64,000 bases of DNA from positions 558,001-622,000 of the forward strand of contig NZ_JQMO01000002.1 in NCBI RefSeq assembly GCF_000744785.1. Direction: 5' to 3'. A program made the translations under genes and the position numbers. Shown here in pieces: positions 36,581 through 45,893 of this stretch. The stretch comes from Kitasatospora azatica KCTC 9699. Its GTDB lineage: Bacteria > Actinomycetota > Actinomycetes > Streptomycetales > Streptomycetaceae. Each line of letters opens with the position of its first letter. Position 1 is the stretch's first letter. Under the pieces are notes generated by a model that saw nothing but the letters and a program-made list of their open reading frames with translations, made no database searches and was not told where the DNA came from.

Positions 36581-39565
36581 TCAGCTTCCCGGGTTCACCG
36601 TCGGGAACAGCTGGGCGAAGGTGTCGAAGGCGGTGGCGATGTCCGCCTCGGCCCAGAACCGGTGGTAGTCGAAGGTCGGCGCGGCGCCGCCGTTGAGGTA
36701 GGCCTGGACCTTGGACCACTGCGGGTCGCTGGTGTACCAGGGGCGGATGGCCAGGAAGGTGTCGCTGGCCGAGCTGATCTTGGTGCCGTCGGGGTAGGTG
36801 CCGGTCCAGCCCGGGGGGATGTACGGACCCTGGTGGGTCGTGGACGAGTACGCCTGGGTGAAGCGGCTGTAGTCGGTGCGGGTCTCCGGCGCCGAGTAGC
36901 CGAGGCTGTCGGAGAACTTGGCGTGGATGGTGTCCAGGATGTTCTGGGCGAACTTCTGGGCCGCGCTGCTGCCGGACTTGGCCGCGTAGTAGGCCAGGGT
37001 CTTGGCCAGCGAGCCGGCTACGCCGAGGTCGGTGCTGGTACCGGTCGCGGTGACGTGCAGGCCCGCATTGGCGCCCGGGGTGGTGGCGTTCCAGGTGTCG
37101 GGGGCGCCGGTCCAGGTGAGGGTGTCGGGGGTGGTCAGGGTGCCGGTGGCCGGGTCGGCCTTGGCGACGGACATCGCCCACGGGATCCACTTGTCGAGGA
37201 TCGCCTTCGCCCGCGCGTCACCGGTGGCGTTGTAGTACTCGGCGAAGCGCTCCATCGACCAGGTCTGGAAGCCGAACCACTGGTTGGAGGCGGGGTCGTG
37301 GTACTCGGGCCGCCAGTCGTAGTAGAGACCGTAGAAGGTCGGGTCGCCGGCCGGCGGGGCCGCGTCGTCGCCGTAGTTGCCGCCCCAGCTGTTGGTGGCG
37401 CCGCCGGCGATACCGCCGTCGGTGGACTGCAGCCACTGGAAGAACTGCAGCTGCTTGTCGAGGCTGCCGGCCCAGTCGGTGGCGGCCGTCGGCGAGACCG
37501 GCTTCAGGCCGGGGTCGGTGGCGAGCACCCAGGCGGCCATCGGGTTCTGGTAGCCCTGGTGCGCGGTGGAGCCGGAGATCCGCCAGGACCAGCTGCCGTC
37601 GGTGGCGCCTCCCCAGGCGAAGTACCAGGTGAGCAGGCCGAGTTGCTCGTTGGCCTTGGAGGTTCCGGCCGGGCAGGCCATCGAGCCCGAGCAGTTGCCC
37701 GCCTGCTTGAAGTACTTGTCGTAGAGCGAGTAGCGCAGGTAGTCACCGAGCTTGGAGGCCTTGGCCAGGGTCGCGGTGATGGCCGAGCTCTTGCCCTGCG
37801 ACTTGGCGAACTGCTCGGCCCAGTAGGCGACCTGGACCAGGCGGGCGTCGGCGTCCGGCGCGTCGGTGAACTTGTACTGCTTGGAGAAGTTCCCTCCGCC
37901 GTCGTTGAACAGGCTGAGGAAGCCGGAGCTGGAGTTGCCGTACTTGAAGACGTCGCAGTCGGGCTGCGGCACGGTCTCCCAGACCGACTCCTCCGGGCCG
38001 CGCTGGAAGGTGTTCATCAGGCTGGGCTTGGTGGTGCCGTCCCCGCACTGGCCGAAGCCGTACTTGTTGTCGGTGTCCAGCAGCCAGGCCGGGGCGTACA
38101 TGTCCGAGGTGCCGTAGCTGCTGCTCAGCTCGGCGGAGAGCGGGTCGGTGCCGACCGGCACGCTGCTGTTGAGCTTGATCGGGTACTGGTCGGGCTGGGC
38201 CTTCTCCGGGCCGTAGGTGGCGGGCTTGGACGGGTTGTAGGTGCTCTGTCCGGGCTGCTGGGCGTGGCTCGGGATCATGTAGGTCTCGAGGTTGGTCCAG
38301 GCGTTGTTGAAGCCCGTCCAGTCACCGGTGACGCGGCCGTAGTCGGCCTCCAGCCAGAGCCAGTAGCCGTAGGTCTCGGAGGTGGTCTCGTGACCGTAGT
38401 CCGGGGCCTCGACGATCAGGGTCTCCACCGCGTGGTAGGGGATGCCCTGGGGGCTGAAGTAGCCGTTCGCCGGGTTCTTGATCTTGCTGTACAGATCGAG
38501 GAAGTACTGGTCGTAGCCCGAGGTCCGGGCCGCCTCGGTGACGGTGACCGCGCCCGCGGTGAAGCCGGTCCCGGAGGCCGTGAAGACGGCGGTGCCGCCG
38601 ACCTGGCTGGAGTCGGTGCCGGCCGCGATGGTGACGGTCTGCGGGGTGTTCCAGTTGGCGGGGGTGAAGGTGAGCGTGCCGCCGGACTTGACGCTCAGGT
38701 CCGCGTCGGCGCCCGAACGGGCCACCGTGACGGTGGTGTTGGCGGTGGGCGCCTGGGACAGCGCGACCGTGAAGGTGCCGGTGCTCCCCTGCTGGACAGC
38801 CAGCGAGCTCGGGCTGACCACCAAGGTCGGACCGCTCACCTTGATCGCCACCGGGCTGGAGGTCGTGGTCGAGCCCGAGTTGTCGGTGGCGACGGCGGTG
38901 ATCGAGTAGTCGCCGGCGGCGACATTGGCCCAGTTGACCGTGTACGGCGCGGCGGTGGCGGTGCCGATCAGGGTGTTGCTGCCGGCCGAGGTGCTGGCGT
39001 AGAAGTCGACCTTCGAGACGGTGCCGTCGGCGTCGGCGGCGTTGGCCGCGAGCGTGACGGTGGAGCCCGGGGTGAAGGTCTGGCCGGCCGCCGGGGAGGT
39101 GAGCGAGACGGTCGGCGGCTGGTCGGCGCCGTTGCAGGTGGTGCCGTTGACGGTGAAAGCGGTGGGGGCGGTGTTGGTGCCGCTGTAGCTGAAGTTGGCG
39201 CTGGTGGTGTAGCTGGCACCGGGGTTGATGGTGGTGGCGTAGTTGGGGTTGGTGGCGGTGACGGTTTTGCCGGTCTGGGTCCAGTTGCCGTTCCAGCCGT
39301 TCTGGAGGGTCTGGTTGCCGGTGTAGCCGTAGCTGAGGCTCCAGCCGTTGATGGCGGCGGTTCCGGTGTCGGCGATGGTGACGTTGGCGGTGAAGCCGCT
39401 GCCCCAGTCGTTCGTGGCGTACGTGACACCGCAGGAGATGCCGCCGGCGGCCTCGGCGGTGGGCACCGCGAGCGTGCCGCCCGCGGCACCGATCAGGGCG
39501 AGCACGGTCACCGTCGTGGTGGCGGTGAGTCGTCTGCTGCTGGAACGCAGGACTGTGCGTCGCAT
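36581..39565 (-). CDS. secreted GH48 cellobiohydrolase with CBM2 and Ig-like domains
   Basis: Large processive cellulase of 994 residues, acting on cellulose from the reducing end. Order: Sec signal (RRTVLRSSSRRL..., AEAAGG), CBM2 (about 35-135; YATNDWGSGF, NGWNGNW), an Ig-like domain (about 140-230; PPTVSLTSPAAGQTFTPG), a second beta domain (about 235-335) and the GH48 domain to the end. ETLIVEAPDYGHETTSE carries the catalytic Glu; WLLDTDNKYGFG, DCDVFKYG and WRPEYHDPASNQWFGFQ are strongly conserved. ATG 39565 has GGAGG 6 nt upstream; an in-frame start at 39598 would add 11 residues. A CebR-type box lies 230 nt upstream. Confidence 0.96.
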   Translation of the reverse strand: MRRTVLRSSSRRLTATTTVTVLALIGAAGGTLAVPTAEAAGGISCGVTYATNDWGSGFTANVTIADTGTAAINGWSLSYGYTGNQTLQNGWNGNWTQTGKTVTATNPNYATTINPGASYTTSANFSYSGTNTAPTAFTVNGTTCNGADQPPTVSLTSPAAGQTFTPGSTVTLAANAADADGTVSKVDFYASTSAGSNTLIGTATAAPYTVNWANVAAGDYSITAVATDNSGSTTTSSPVAIKVSGPTLVVSPSSLAVQQGSTGTFTVALSQAPTANTTVTVARSGADADLSVKSGGTLTFTPANWNTPQTVTIAAGTDSSQVGGTAVFTASGTGFTAGAVTVTEAARTSGYDQYFLDLYSKIKNPANGYFSPQGIPYHAVETLIVEAPDYGHETTSETYGYWLWLEADYGRVTGDWTGFNNAWTNLETYMIPSHAQQPGQSTYNPSKPATYGPEKAQPDQYPIKLNSSVPVGTDPLSAELSSSYGTSDMYAPAWLLDTDNKYGFGQCGDGTTKPSLMNTFQRGPEESVWETVPQPDCDVFKYGNSSSGFLSLFNDGGGNFSKQYKFTDAPDADARLVQVAYWAEQFAKSQGKSSAITATLAKASKLGDYLRYSLYDKYFKQAGNCSGSMACPAGTSKANEQLGLLTWYFAWGGATDGSWSWRISGSTAHQGYQNPMAAWVLATDPGLKPVSPTAATDWAGSLDKQLQFFQWLQSTDGGIAGGATNSWGGNYGDDAAPPAGDPTFYGLYYDWRPEYHDPASNQWFGFQTWSMERFAEYYNATGDARAKAILDKWIPWAMSVAKADPATGTLTTPDTLTWTGAPDTWNATTPGANAGLHVTATGTSTDLGVAGSLAKTLAYYAAKSGSSAAQKFAQNILDTIHAKFSDSLGYSAPETRTDYSRFTQAYSSTTHQGPYIPPGWTGTYPDGTKISSASDTFLAIRPWYTSDPQWSKVQAYLNGGAAPTFDYHRFWAEADIATAFDTFAQLFPTVNPGS

Positions 39566-39991
39566 GCGCGACCTCCAGGTGGGTGGGGGCCGCCGCACGG
39601 GTCAGGGCGTGCGGCGGCCGGAGGTGTTGCGTGCGATCGTCGGCGTCACGCGGCCCGGTTGGGAAGCACGCGCAGTCCGGCGGCCGGGCGCCAGCACTGC
39701 TCGGGGGGCCGGGACACGGCGGCGACCAGCGCGGAGCCCTTCCAGGGCACCGCTGCCGGCGGCGGATCGGGGTGTGTAAATTACAACGCCCGCATGGGAG
39801 CGCTCCCGCAGCGAAGGCGGGCGGGGCCGACCGGCGGCAGTGGGAGTCCGGATTCCGCAAGCCTGTCGAATGTCTTGACGAGGATCGCTCAACGTCCGAA
39901 GCTGGCGCGCGTGGTGGCCTGACGCGGGTGACGGCCGGCGCGCAGTTTTCCGTGCCTTCTCCCTGCCCAGGTTCGATCCAGGACGGCCCGC
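39566..39991. promoter_or_regulatory. divergent GH48/LacI-family regulatory region with CebR-type box
   Basis: 426-nt spacer with no supported gene. TGGGAGCGCTCCCG at 39795-39808 matches the CebR box at 13 of 14 positions. An AT-rich patch just beside it (TGTAAATTACAA, 39775-39786) is the likely promoter core. The rest is featureless GC-rich sequence. Confidence 0.7.
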
Positions 39992-40996
39992 ATGCAGTCG
40001 ACCAGTACCTCCGAATCCGCTCCGACCCTTGCCTCGGTCGCGCACCGCGCCGGTGTCTCCACGGCCACCGCCTCCCGGGTGCTGAACCGCTCGGCCCGGG
40101 TCTCCACCGAGGCGGCGGCCCGGGTGGAGAGCGCGGCACGCGACCTCGGGTACGTGCGCTGCCGGGCGCCGAGCGCCCGAGGGACCGGGGTGGTCGCCGT
40201 GGTGGTCTTCACCGACCTGCTGCAGTACCACGTGGATGCCTTCCATGCCCGGCTGATGGCCGGCCTGCGGCGCTCCTCGCCCGGCGCCGAACGGGAGTTG
40301 GCGGTGTTCACGGTACCCCGCCGGTCGCGTCGGCCTCCGCTGGTGCGCTTCCTGTGCGGCGGCCACGTCGACGGCGTGCTCCTGGTCGGCCCGTGGGGGG
40401 ACAGCGCGCTCACTCGGCTGCTCTCCGTGGCCAGGGTGCCGGTGGCCTCGCTCGGCCGCCCGCCGGAGCCGGGCACCGTCGCGTTCGTGGACGCCGACAA
40501 CCTCACCGGGGCGAGGGAAGCGGTGCGCCGGCTGTGCGCCTCGGGGCGCCGCTCGGTCGCGACCATCGCCGGTCCGCCGGACACCGCCGCCGGCGCGGAC
40601 CGGCTGACCGGCTACCAGGAGGCGGTGCGCGCGGCCGGCCCAGCCGTGCGGCAGGCCGTGGCGTACGGTGACTTCAGCAGTGCCTCCGGCGAGCATGCGA
40701 TGCACCGGCTACTGGAGCAACGTCCGGCCCTGGACGCGGTGTTCGTCGCCTCGGACCAGATGGCCGTAGGCGCGCTCAGAACGCTGCGGCGCCGGGGGCT
40801 GCGGGTCCCGGAGGACGTGGCGGTGATCGGCTTCGACGACGCACCCGTGGCGGCCAGGTCGCGGCCCGGGCTGACCACGGTGCGCCAGCCGGTCGAGGAG
40901 CTCGGCGCACGGGCGATGGAGCTGTTACTGCGCGGCGCCGGGCGCGGGGAGTCGGTCGTGCTCCCGACGAGTCTGGTCGTCCGGGGCTCCGGCTGA
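39992..40996 (+). CDS. LacI-family transcriptional regulator
   Basis: 334 residues. Helix-turn-helix at the start (TLASVAHRAGVSTATASRVLNRS), effector domain with VDGVLLVGPW, FVDADNLTGAREAV and VIGFDDAPVAARSRPGLTTV. Divergent from the GH48 cellulase and sharing the spacer with a CebR-type box, so it may control cellulase genes. Unlike cebR it is not next to cebEFG transporter genes, so orthology to CebR is not established. ATG 39992 has AGGACGG upstream. Confidence 0.85.
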   Translation: MQSTSTSESAPTLASVAHRAGVSTATASRVLNRSARVSTEAAARVESAARDLGYVRCRAPSARGTGVVAVVVFTDLLQYHVDAFHARLMAGLRRSSPGAERELAVFTVPRRSRRPPLVRFLCGGHVDGVLLVGPWGDSALTRLLSVARVPVASLGRPPEPGTVAFVDADNLTGAREAVRRLCASGRRSVATIAGPPDTAAGADRLTGYQEAVRAAGPAVRQAVAYGDFSSASGEHAMHRLLEQRPALDAVFVASDQMAVGALRTLRRRGLRVPEDVAVIGFDDAPVAARSRPGLTTVRQPVEELGARAMELLLRGAGRGESVVLPTSLVVRGSG

Positions 40997-41020
40997 ACGC
41001 TTCGCGCCGTCACTCCCCCG

Positions 41021-41332
41021 TCACAGCTGCCACACCGCGGGCAGGCCGGCCTGCGCGCCGTCGGCGGAGTAGTCGTGCACCACGTCGAGCAGCTCGCCCA
41101 TCCGGGCCTGCCAGGCGATGTTGACCGGAAGGTGCTCCAACTCGGCGAGCAGGCGCCCGTAGTCCTCGCACTCCAGCAGGTGGAACAGCTCGGTGCCGCT
41201 GCGCCAGATGGTCCATTCGTGCACGCCCGCCGCCCGGATGGCGGCGGTCAGCTCGGCGGGGACCTCGCGGTGCGCGGCCTCGTACTCGTCGATGCGGTCC
41301 GGGCGGACGCTGGTGTGCAGGGCGATCCTCAT
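41021..41332 (-). CDS. L-fucose/L-rhamnose mutarotase family protein
   Basis: Small dimeric enzyme (103 residues) interconverting sugar anomers. RIALHTSVRPDRIDEYEAAHREVP with the active-site His/Tyr region, WTIWRSGTELFHLLECEDY and the conserved NIAWQARMGELLD identify the RhaM (DUF718) family. Its ATG overlaps the lutC stop (ATGA, 41329-41332), making it the last gene of the fucose operon; L-fucose is therefore the likely substrate. Confidence 0.88.
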   Translation of the reverse strand: MRIALHTSVRPDRIDEYEAAHREVPAELTAAIRAAGVHEWTIWRSGTELFHLLECEDYGRLLAELEHLPVNIAWQARMGELLDVVHDYSADGAQAGLPAVWQL

Positions 41333-41961
41333 TGCTGCTCCGGTTCGATGATGATGACGTGCAGGACGCGCGGCCCGTGTACACCCTCGACCCGGTCGAG
41401 TTCGATGTCGCTGGTGGCGGACGGGCCGGAGACGAAGGTGAGCGGGCGGGTGGGGTCGAGGCGGGCCAGCGCGTCGGGGACGTCGTCGGCGATCTGCTCG
41501 GCGCGGATGATGCACAGGTGGTAGTCGGGGACCAGGCTGAGCGCCCGTCGGCCCTGGCCGGGACCGGCGTCCAGCACGATGGTGCCGGTGACCGCGATGC
41601 CGACGGCGGCCAGGGTCACGGCGCCGTCCAGCCGGTCCAGTTCCGGGACGGTGAGCGGCTCGCGGTGCCACTGCCACTCGGAGCCGGGCGGCAGCAGCTC
41701 GGTCGGGAATCCGTCCGGCAGCGCCAACCGCCGCACTGACCGCTCGGCGAGGGCCGCCGCGATGGCGGCGGGCAGGCCGGCCGGATCGGTCCGGGTCACG
41801 GTGGCGCGGTAGTCGGCGACCCGCTCGGCGAACAGCTCCACCGCGTGCCGGCCGGGGACCAGGTGGCTGCGGCGATAGGCGCGCGGGATCGGCGCCGGCT
41901 CGGCCGGGGTGTCGGCGATGGCGGCCCGGACCCGGCCCAGGATGGCCTCACGGCTGCTCAA
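41329..41961 (-). CDS. lutC: lactate utilisation protein C (LUD domain)
   Basis: Third component of the LutABC L-lactate oxidising complex (210 residues). SREAILGRVRAAI at the N-terminus and the LUD domain with LDGAVTLAAVGIAVTGTIVLDAGPGQGRRALSLVPD and HLCIIRAEQI are typical. TTG 41961 is the start: GAAGGAGG lies 6 nt upstream and TTGA overlaps the lutB stop. In the fucose operon it would help turn lactate into pyruvate. Confidence 0.9.
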   Translation of the reverse strand: MSSREAILGRVRAAIADTPAEPAPIPRAYRRSHLVPGRHAVELFAERVADYRATVTRTDPAGLPAAIAAALAERSVRRLALPDGFPTELLPPGSEWQWHREPLTVPELDRLDGAVTLAAVGIAVTGTIVLDAGPGQGRRALSLVPDYHLCIIRAEQIADDVPDALARLDPTRPLTFVSGPSATSDIELDRVEGVHGPRVLHVIIIEPEQQ

Positions 41962-43409
41962 CTGCTGCCTCCTTCGCGGTTCTTGCGCCACCAGGTGCGG
42001 AAGGACTCGGCGGGTGGGGCGGGGGTGTCGCGCGTGTCGGTCCAGCCGTGCAGCGGTCCGGGCAGCCGGCCGATCTTTCCGTCGCGGGCCAGCGCCCTGC
42101 CGCCGAGCGCGGCGGCCTTCTGGGCGGCGCCGAGCAGCCGTGGCGAGTCGAGCACCTTGCCGGCCGCCTTCATCGCCAGCCCCTCCACCGTGTGGCCGTC
42201 CTTCGCCTCGACGACCTTGGCCCGCAGGTGGGCCAGCACCTCCGGGATGTTGATCTTCACCGGGCAGGCGTCGTAGCAGGCCCCGCACAGGGTGGAGGCG
42301 AACGGCAGCGAGGCCGCCTGCTCCACCCCGACCAACTGCGGGGTGAGCACAGCACCGATCGGCCCGGGGTAGACCGAGCCGTACGCGTGCCCGCCGGTGC
42401 GCTCGAAGACCGGGCAGACGTTCAGGCAGGCCGAGCAGCGGATGCAGCCGAGCGTCTGGCGGCCGACCGGGTCGGCGAGGGTGTCGGTGCGCCCGTTGTC
42501 GAGCAGCACCAGGTGGAAGGCTGACGGTCCGTCGCCTTCGGTCACCCCGGTCCAGGCCGAGGTGTAGGGGTTCATCCGCTCCCCCGTGGAGGAGCGCGGC
42601 AGCAGTTGGAGGAAGACCTCCAGGTCGGACCAGGTGGGCAGGACCTTCTCGATGCCCATCACGGTGATCAGCGTCTCGGGCAGGGTCAGGCACATCCGGC
42701 CGTTGCCCTCGGACTCCACCACGAGCACGGTGCCGGTGTCGGCGCAGGCGAAGTTGGCGCCGGAGACGGCCACCTTGGCGGTGAGGAACTTCTGCCGCAG
42801 GTGCCGGCGGGCCGCCTCGGCGAGCTCGCGCGGTTCGTCGGTGAGGTCCTCGGGAGCCGGCTGTCCCCAGTGGCCCATCTCGGCGCGGAACAGATCGCGG
42901 ATCTCGGTGCGGTTCTTGTGGATCGCCGGAACCAGGATGTGCGAGGGGCGGTCGTCGCCGAGCTGGACGATGAGCTCGGCCAGGTCGGTCTCGTAGGCGG
43001 TGATGCCGTGCTCGGCCAGGTGCTCGTTGAGCCCGATCTCCTGGGTCGCCATCGACTTGACCTTGACGACCTCCGACTCGCCGGTGGCCTGCACGAGTTC
43101 GGTGACGATCCGGTTCGCCTCTGCGGCGTCGGCGGCCCAGTGCACGGTGCCGCCGGCGGCGGTTACCGCCTCCTCCAGCTGGACCAGGTAGCGGTCGAGA
43201 TGGCGGGCCGTGTGCTGCTTGATCGCGGCAGCCGACTCGCGCAGCTGCTCCCAGTCGTCCAACTCGGCGGCGACGGTGAGGCGCTTGTCGCGGATCGTCG
43301 AGGTGGCGCGCTTGAGGTTGGCGCGCAACTGGGTGTCGGCGAGGGCGGTGCGGGCGGCTTCGGGAAAGGCGGGCGTGTCGAGCCAGACCACACCACGGTC
43401 GTTGGTCAC
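41958..43409 (-). CDS. lutB: lactate utilisation iron-sulfur protein B
   Basis: 483 residues with an N-terminal LUD-like region and two [4Fe-4S] ferredoxin motifs, CIRCSACLNVCP and CGACYDACP, at about 310 and 360. KVKSMATQEIGLNEHLAEHG and NPYTSAWTG are LutB signatures. GTG 43409 overlaps the lutA stop. Transfers electrons from L-lactate within LutABC. Confidence 0.94.
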   Translation of the reverse strand: MTNDRGVVWLDTPAFPEAARTALADTQLRANLKRATSTIRDKRLTVAAELDDWEQLRESAAAIKQHTARHLDRYLVQLEEAVTAAGGTVHWAADAAEANRIVTELVQATGESEVVKVKSMATQEIGLNEHLAEHGITAYETDLAELIVQLGDDRPSHILVPAIHKNRTEIRDLFRAEMGHWGQPAPEDLTDEPRELAEAARRHLRQKFLTAKVAVSGANFACADTGTVLVVESEGNGRMCLTLPETLITVMGIEKVLPTWSDLEVFLQLLPRSSTGERMNPYTSAWTGVTEGDGPSAFHLVLLDNGRTDTLADPVGRQTLGCIRCSACLNVCPVFERTGGHAYGSVYPGPIGAVLTPQLVGVEQAASLPFASTLCGACYDACPVKINIPEVLAHLRAKVVEAKDGHTVEGLAMKAAGKVLDSPRLLGAAQKAAALGGRALARDGKIGRLPGPLHGWTDTRDTPAPPAESFRTWWRKNREGGSS

Positions 43410-44146
43410 TGGGCCCCTCCTTCGGTCGCGGCGAGGATCTCGGCCAGGTGCATGGTCCGCACCGCGCTGCCCTGCCGGGACAGTCCCCCGCCGATGTGCA
43501 TCAGGCAGGAGTTGTCGGCGGCGCACAGCACCTCGGCGCCGGTGGCCAGCACCCCGGCCGTCTTGTCGGCGAGCATCGCACTCGACGTGTCGGCGTTCTT
43601 GACCGCGAAGGTGCCGCCGAAGCCGCAGCAGGAGTCGGCCGCGGGCACCTCCACCAGTTCGAGGTCCTTGACCGCGCGCAGCAGCTGGTAGGGGCGCTCG
43701 CCGAGGCGAAGGCCGCGCAGCGAGTGGCAGGTGGGGTGGTAGGCCACCGTGTGCGGGAACCGGGCGCCGACGTCGGTCACCCCCAGCACGTCGGTCAGGA
43801 ACTCGGTGAACTCGTGCACTCTGGGCACGAGTTCACCGACCTGGCGCTGAAGTGCGGCGGGTGCGTACTCGGCGGCGAGCACCGGGTGGTTCTCCTTGAC
43901 CATGCCGGCGCAGGAGGCGGACGGGGTGACGATCGCGTCGTAGTCGGCGAAGGTCCGCGCGAACCGGGCCACCAACGGGACGGCGTCGGGGCGGTAGCCG
44001 GTGTTGAAGTGCATCTGCCCGCAGCAGGTCTGCTCCTGCGGGAAGTCCACCGTGTGGCCGAGGCGTTCCAGTACCTCGACCACCGCGCGGCCGGTGCCGG
44101 GAAACATCGTGTCGTTGAAGCAGGTGATGAACAGCGCGATCCGCAT
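43406..44146 (-). CDS. lutA: lactate utilisation protein A (CCG-domain oxidoreductase)
   Basis: 246 residues with two cysteine-rich CCG domains: QEQTCCGQMHFNTGY and DSCCGFGGTFAVKN, plus CFND near the start and CAGM and YHPTCH, the ligands of an unusual iron-sulfur cluster. Subunit of LutABC. ATG 44146 overlaps the upstream gene's stop by 1 nt (TGATG). Confidence 0.94.
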   Translation of the reverse strand: MRIALFITCFNDTMFPGTGRAVVEVLERLGHTVDFPQEQTCCGQMHFNTGYRPDAVPLVARFARTFADYDAIVTPSASCAGMVKENHPVLAAEYAPAALQRQVGELVPRVHEFTEFLTDVLGVTDVGARFPHTVAYHPTCHSLRGLRLGERPYQLLRAVKDLELVEVPAADSCCGFGGTFAVKNADTSSAMLADKTAGVLATGAEVLCAADNSCLMHIGGGLSRQGSAVRTMHLAEILAATEGGAQ

Positions 44147-45132
44147 CAGTGCACCCCGTCCGGAGTCGGAACCTCGGGCGGCAGCAGCCCGCGGTCCTTC
44201 AGTTCGGCCCACAGCGCGGCCGGTACCGGCAGGCGGAGCATCGCGGCGGCGTCCTCGACCTCGGCGGCGCTGCGGGCGCCGACCAGCACGCTCGCCACGG
44301 CCGGGTGGCCGAACGGGAAGCTCAGGGCGGCGGCGCGCAGCGGGACCCCGTGCTGTCCGCAGACGGCGTTGAACTGCAGGGCGCGGTAGACCAGCTCCGG
44401 CGGTGCGGCGGCGTAGTCGAAGGTGGCGCCGGGCTTCGGGTCGGCGAGCAGGCCGGAGTTGAAGACGCCGCCGATGACCACGCTGACGCCCCGTTCGGCG
44501 GCGAGCGGGAGCAGTTCGGTGAGGCCGCGCTGATCGAGCAGGCTGTAGCGGCCGGCCAGCAGGACCACGTCCAGGTCGGTCTCGCGGACGAAGCGCGCGG
44601 GCAGCTCGGCCTGGTTCATGCCGACCCCGATCGCGCCGAGGATCCCCTCGTCCCGCATCCGGGCCAACTCCGGGTAGGCCTCACCGAGCGCTTGCTCGGC
44701 GTGGTCGTCCGGGTCGTGCAGGAAGGCGATGTCGATCCGGTCCAGGTCGAGCCGGTTCAGGCTCTCCTCGATCGAGCGGCGCACGCCGTCGGCGCTGAAG
44801 TCCCAGCGCCGACGGTGGGTGGCGGGAACCGCGAAGCCGTTCGCCAGGTCGTCCCCGCTGCCGGTCGGGTCCGGTTCCAGGATGCGCCCGACCTTGGTGG
44901 AGATGACGTACTCGTCCCGGGGGAACGAGTGCAGGGCGTCGCCCAGGCGGCGTTCGGACAGGCCGAGCCCGTAGTGCGGGGCGGTGTCGAAGTAGCGGAC
45001 GCCGGACGCCCAGGCGGTGGCCACGGCTTCCTCGGCCTGCGCGTCGGTGACCGGGGTGAAGAGGTTGCCGATGGCGGCCGCGCCAAGAGCCAGTCGGCTC
45101 ACGTCGACCGCGCTGCGGCCGAGCCTGGTCAC
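44146..45132 (-). CDS. aldo/keto reductase, probable L-fucose 1-dehydrogenase
   Basis: 328-residue TIM-barrel oxidoreductase. YFDTAPHYGLGLSERRLG holds the catalytic Asp and Tyr, STKVGR the Lys and IAFLHDPDDH the His; the C-terminal VLVGARSAAEVEDA binds NAD(P). It is like the D-threo-aldose/L-fucose dehydrogenases that oxidise L-fucose to its lactone. GTG 45132 overlaps the SDR stop. The position in the operon supports L-fucose as substrate; the lactone-opening enzyme is not encoded nearby. Confidence 0.85.
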   Translation of the reverse strand: MTRLGRSAVDVSRLALGAAAIGNLFTPVTDAQAEEAVATAWASGVRYFDTAPHYGLGLSERRLGDALHSFPRDEYVISTKVGRILEPDPTGSGDDLANGFAVPATHRRRWDFSADGVRRSIEESLNRLDLDRIDIAFLHDPDDHAEQALGEAYPELARMRDEGILGAIGVGMNQAELPARFVRETDLDVVLLAGRYSLLDQRGLTELLPLAAERGVSVVIGGVFNSGLLADPKPGATFDYAAAPPELVYRALQFNAVCGQHGVPLRAAALSFPFGHPAVASVLVGARSAAEVEDAAAMLRLPVPAALWAELKDRGLLPPEVPTPDGVH

Positions 45133-45893
45133 GGCTTGGACTCCGGTCGCAGCCGCAGTCCCGCCATCCCGCCGTCCACCGCCAGCGCCGTCCCCGTGGT
45201 GCTGCCCGCGGCCGGCGAGGCGAGGTAGGCGATGGCGGCCGCCACCTCCTCGGCCGTCACCAACCGTCCCGTGGGCTGGCGGCCGTTCAGCGCGGCGCGC
45301 TCGGCCCCCGGATCGGCGGCCGCGCCCAGCAGCCGGCCGACCCACGGGGTGTCCACCGTCCCGGGGTTCACACAGTTCACCCGGATGCCCTCCCGCACGT
45401 GATCGGCTGCCATCGCCAGCGTGAGCGAGAGTACCGCCCCCTTGCTCGCCGAGTAGAGGGCGCGCTGGGGCAGGCCCGCGGTGGACGCGATCGAGCAGGT
45501 GTTGACGACCGCCGCCTGCCCGGACTGCCGCAGGTACGGCAGGGCGGCGCGGGTGGTGCGCACGATCCCGAGCACGTTGACGTCCAGGACCTTGTGCCAC
45601 TGCTCGTCGGGGTTGTCCTCGATGGTGCCCAGGGCGCCGATGCCGGCGTTGTTGACCAGGATGTCGATTCCGCCGAGCGCCTCGGCCGCCCCCTCGACGG
45701 CTGCGCGCACGGACCGGTCGTCGGACACGTCAGCGACGTACCCGCGCAGTGGGGCGGGCGCGCCGCTCGGGTCCAGGTCGAGCACGGCGACCTGCGCGCC
45801 GCGCGCGCCGAGCAGCTGGGCGGTGGCGAGCCCGATGCCCGAGGCGCCGCCGGTGACGAGCGCCTTGAGCCCGTCGAGGTCGCCGCTGGTCAT
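45129..45893 (-). CDS. short-chain dehydrogenase, probable 2-keto-3-deoxy-L-fuconate dehydrogenase
   Basis: 254-residue [15 protein letters not shown] (cofactor), LVNNAGIG, catalytic Ser-Tyr-Lys (NTCSIAS, YSASKG) and [10 protein letters not shown]. An Asp after the second strand (LDLDPSG) indicates NAD+. Between the fuconate dehydratase and fucose dehydrogenase genes, it most likely oxidises C4 of 2-keto-3-deoxy-L-fuconate. ATG 45893 overlaps the dehydratase stop (ATGA). Confidence 0.85.
   Translation of the reverse strand: MTSGDLDGLKALVTGGASGIGLATAQLLGARGAQVAVLDLDPSGAPAPLRGYVADVSDDRSVRAAVEGAAEALGGIDILVNNAGIGALGTIEDNPDEQWHKVLDVNVLGIVRTTRAALPYLRQSGQAAVVNTCSIASTAGLPQRALYSASKGAVLSLTLAMAADHVREGIRVNCVNPGTVDTPWVGRLLGAAADPGAERAALNGRQPTGRLVTAEEVAAAIAYLASPAAGSTTGTALAVDGGMAGLRLRPESKP

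Noticed and set aside
36473..39922. Very long open frame (over 1100 codons) opposite the GH48 gene
   Set aside because: High GC content leaves antisense frames open; the product is low-complexity Gly/Val/Arg with no domain, while the minus strand encodes a full GH48.
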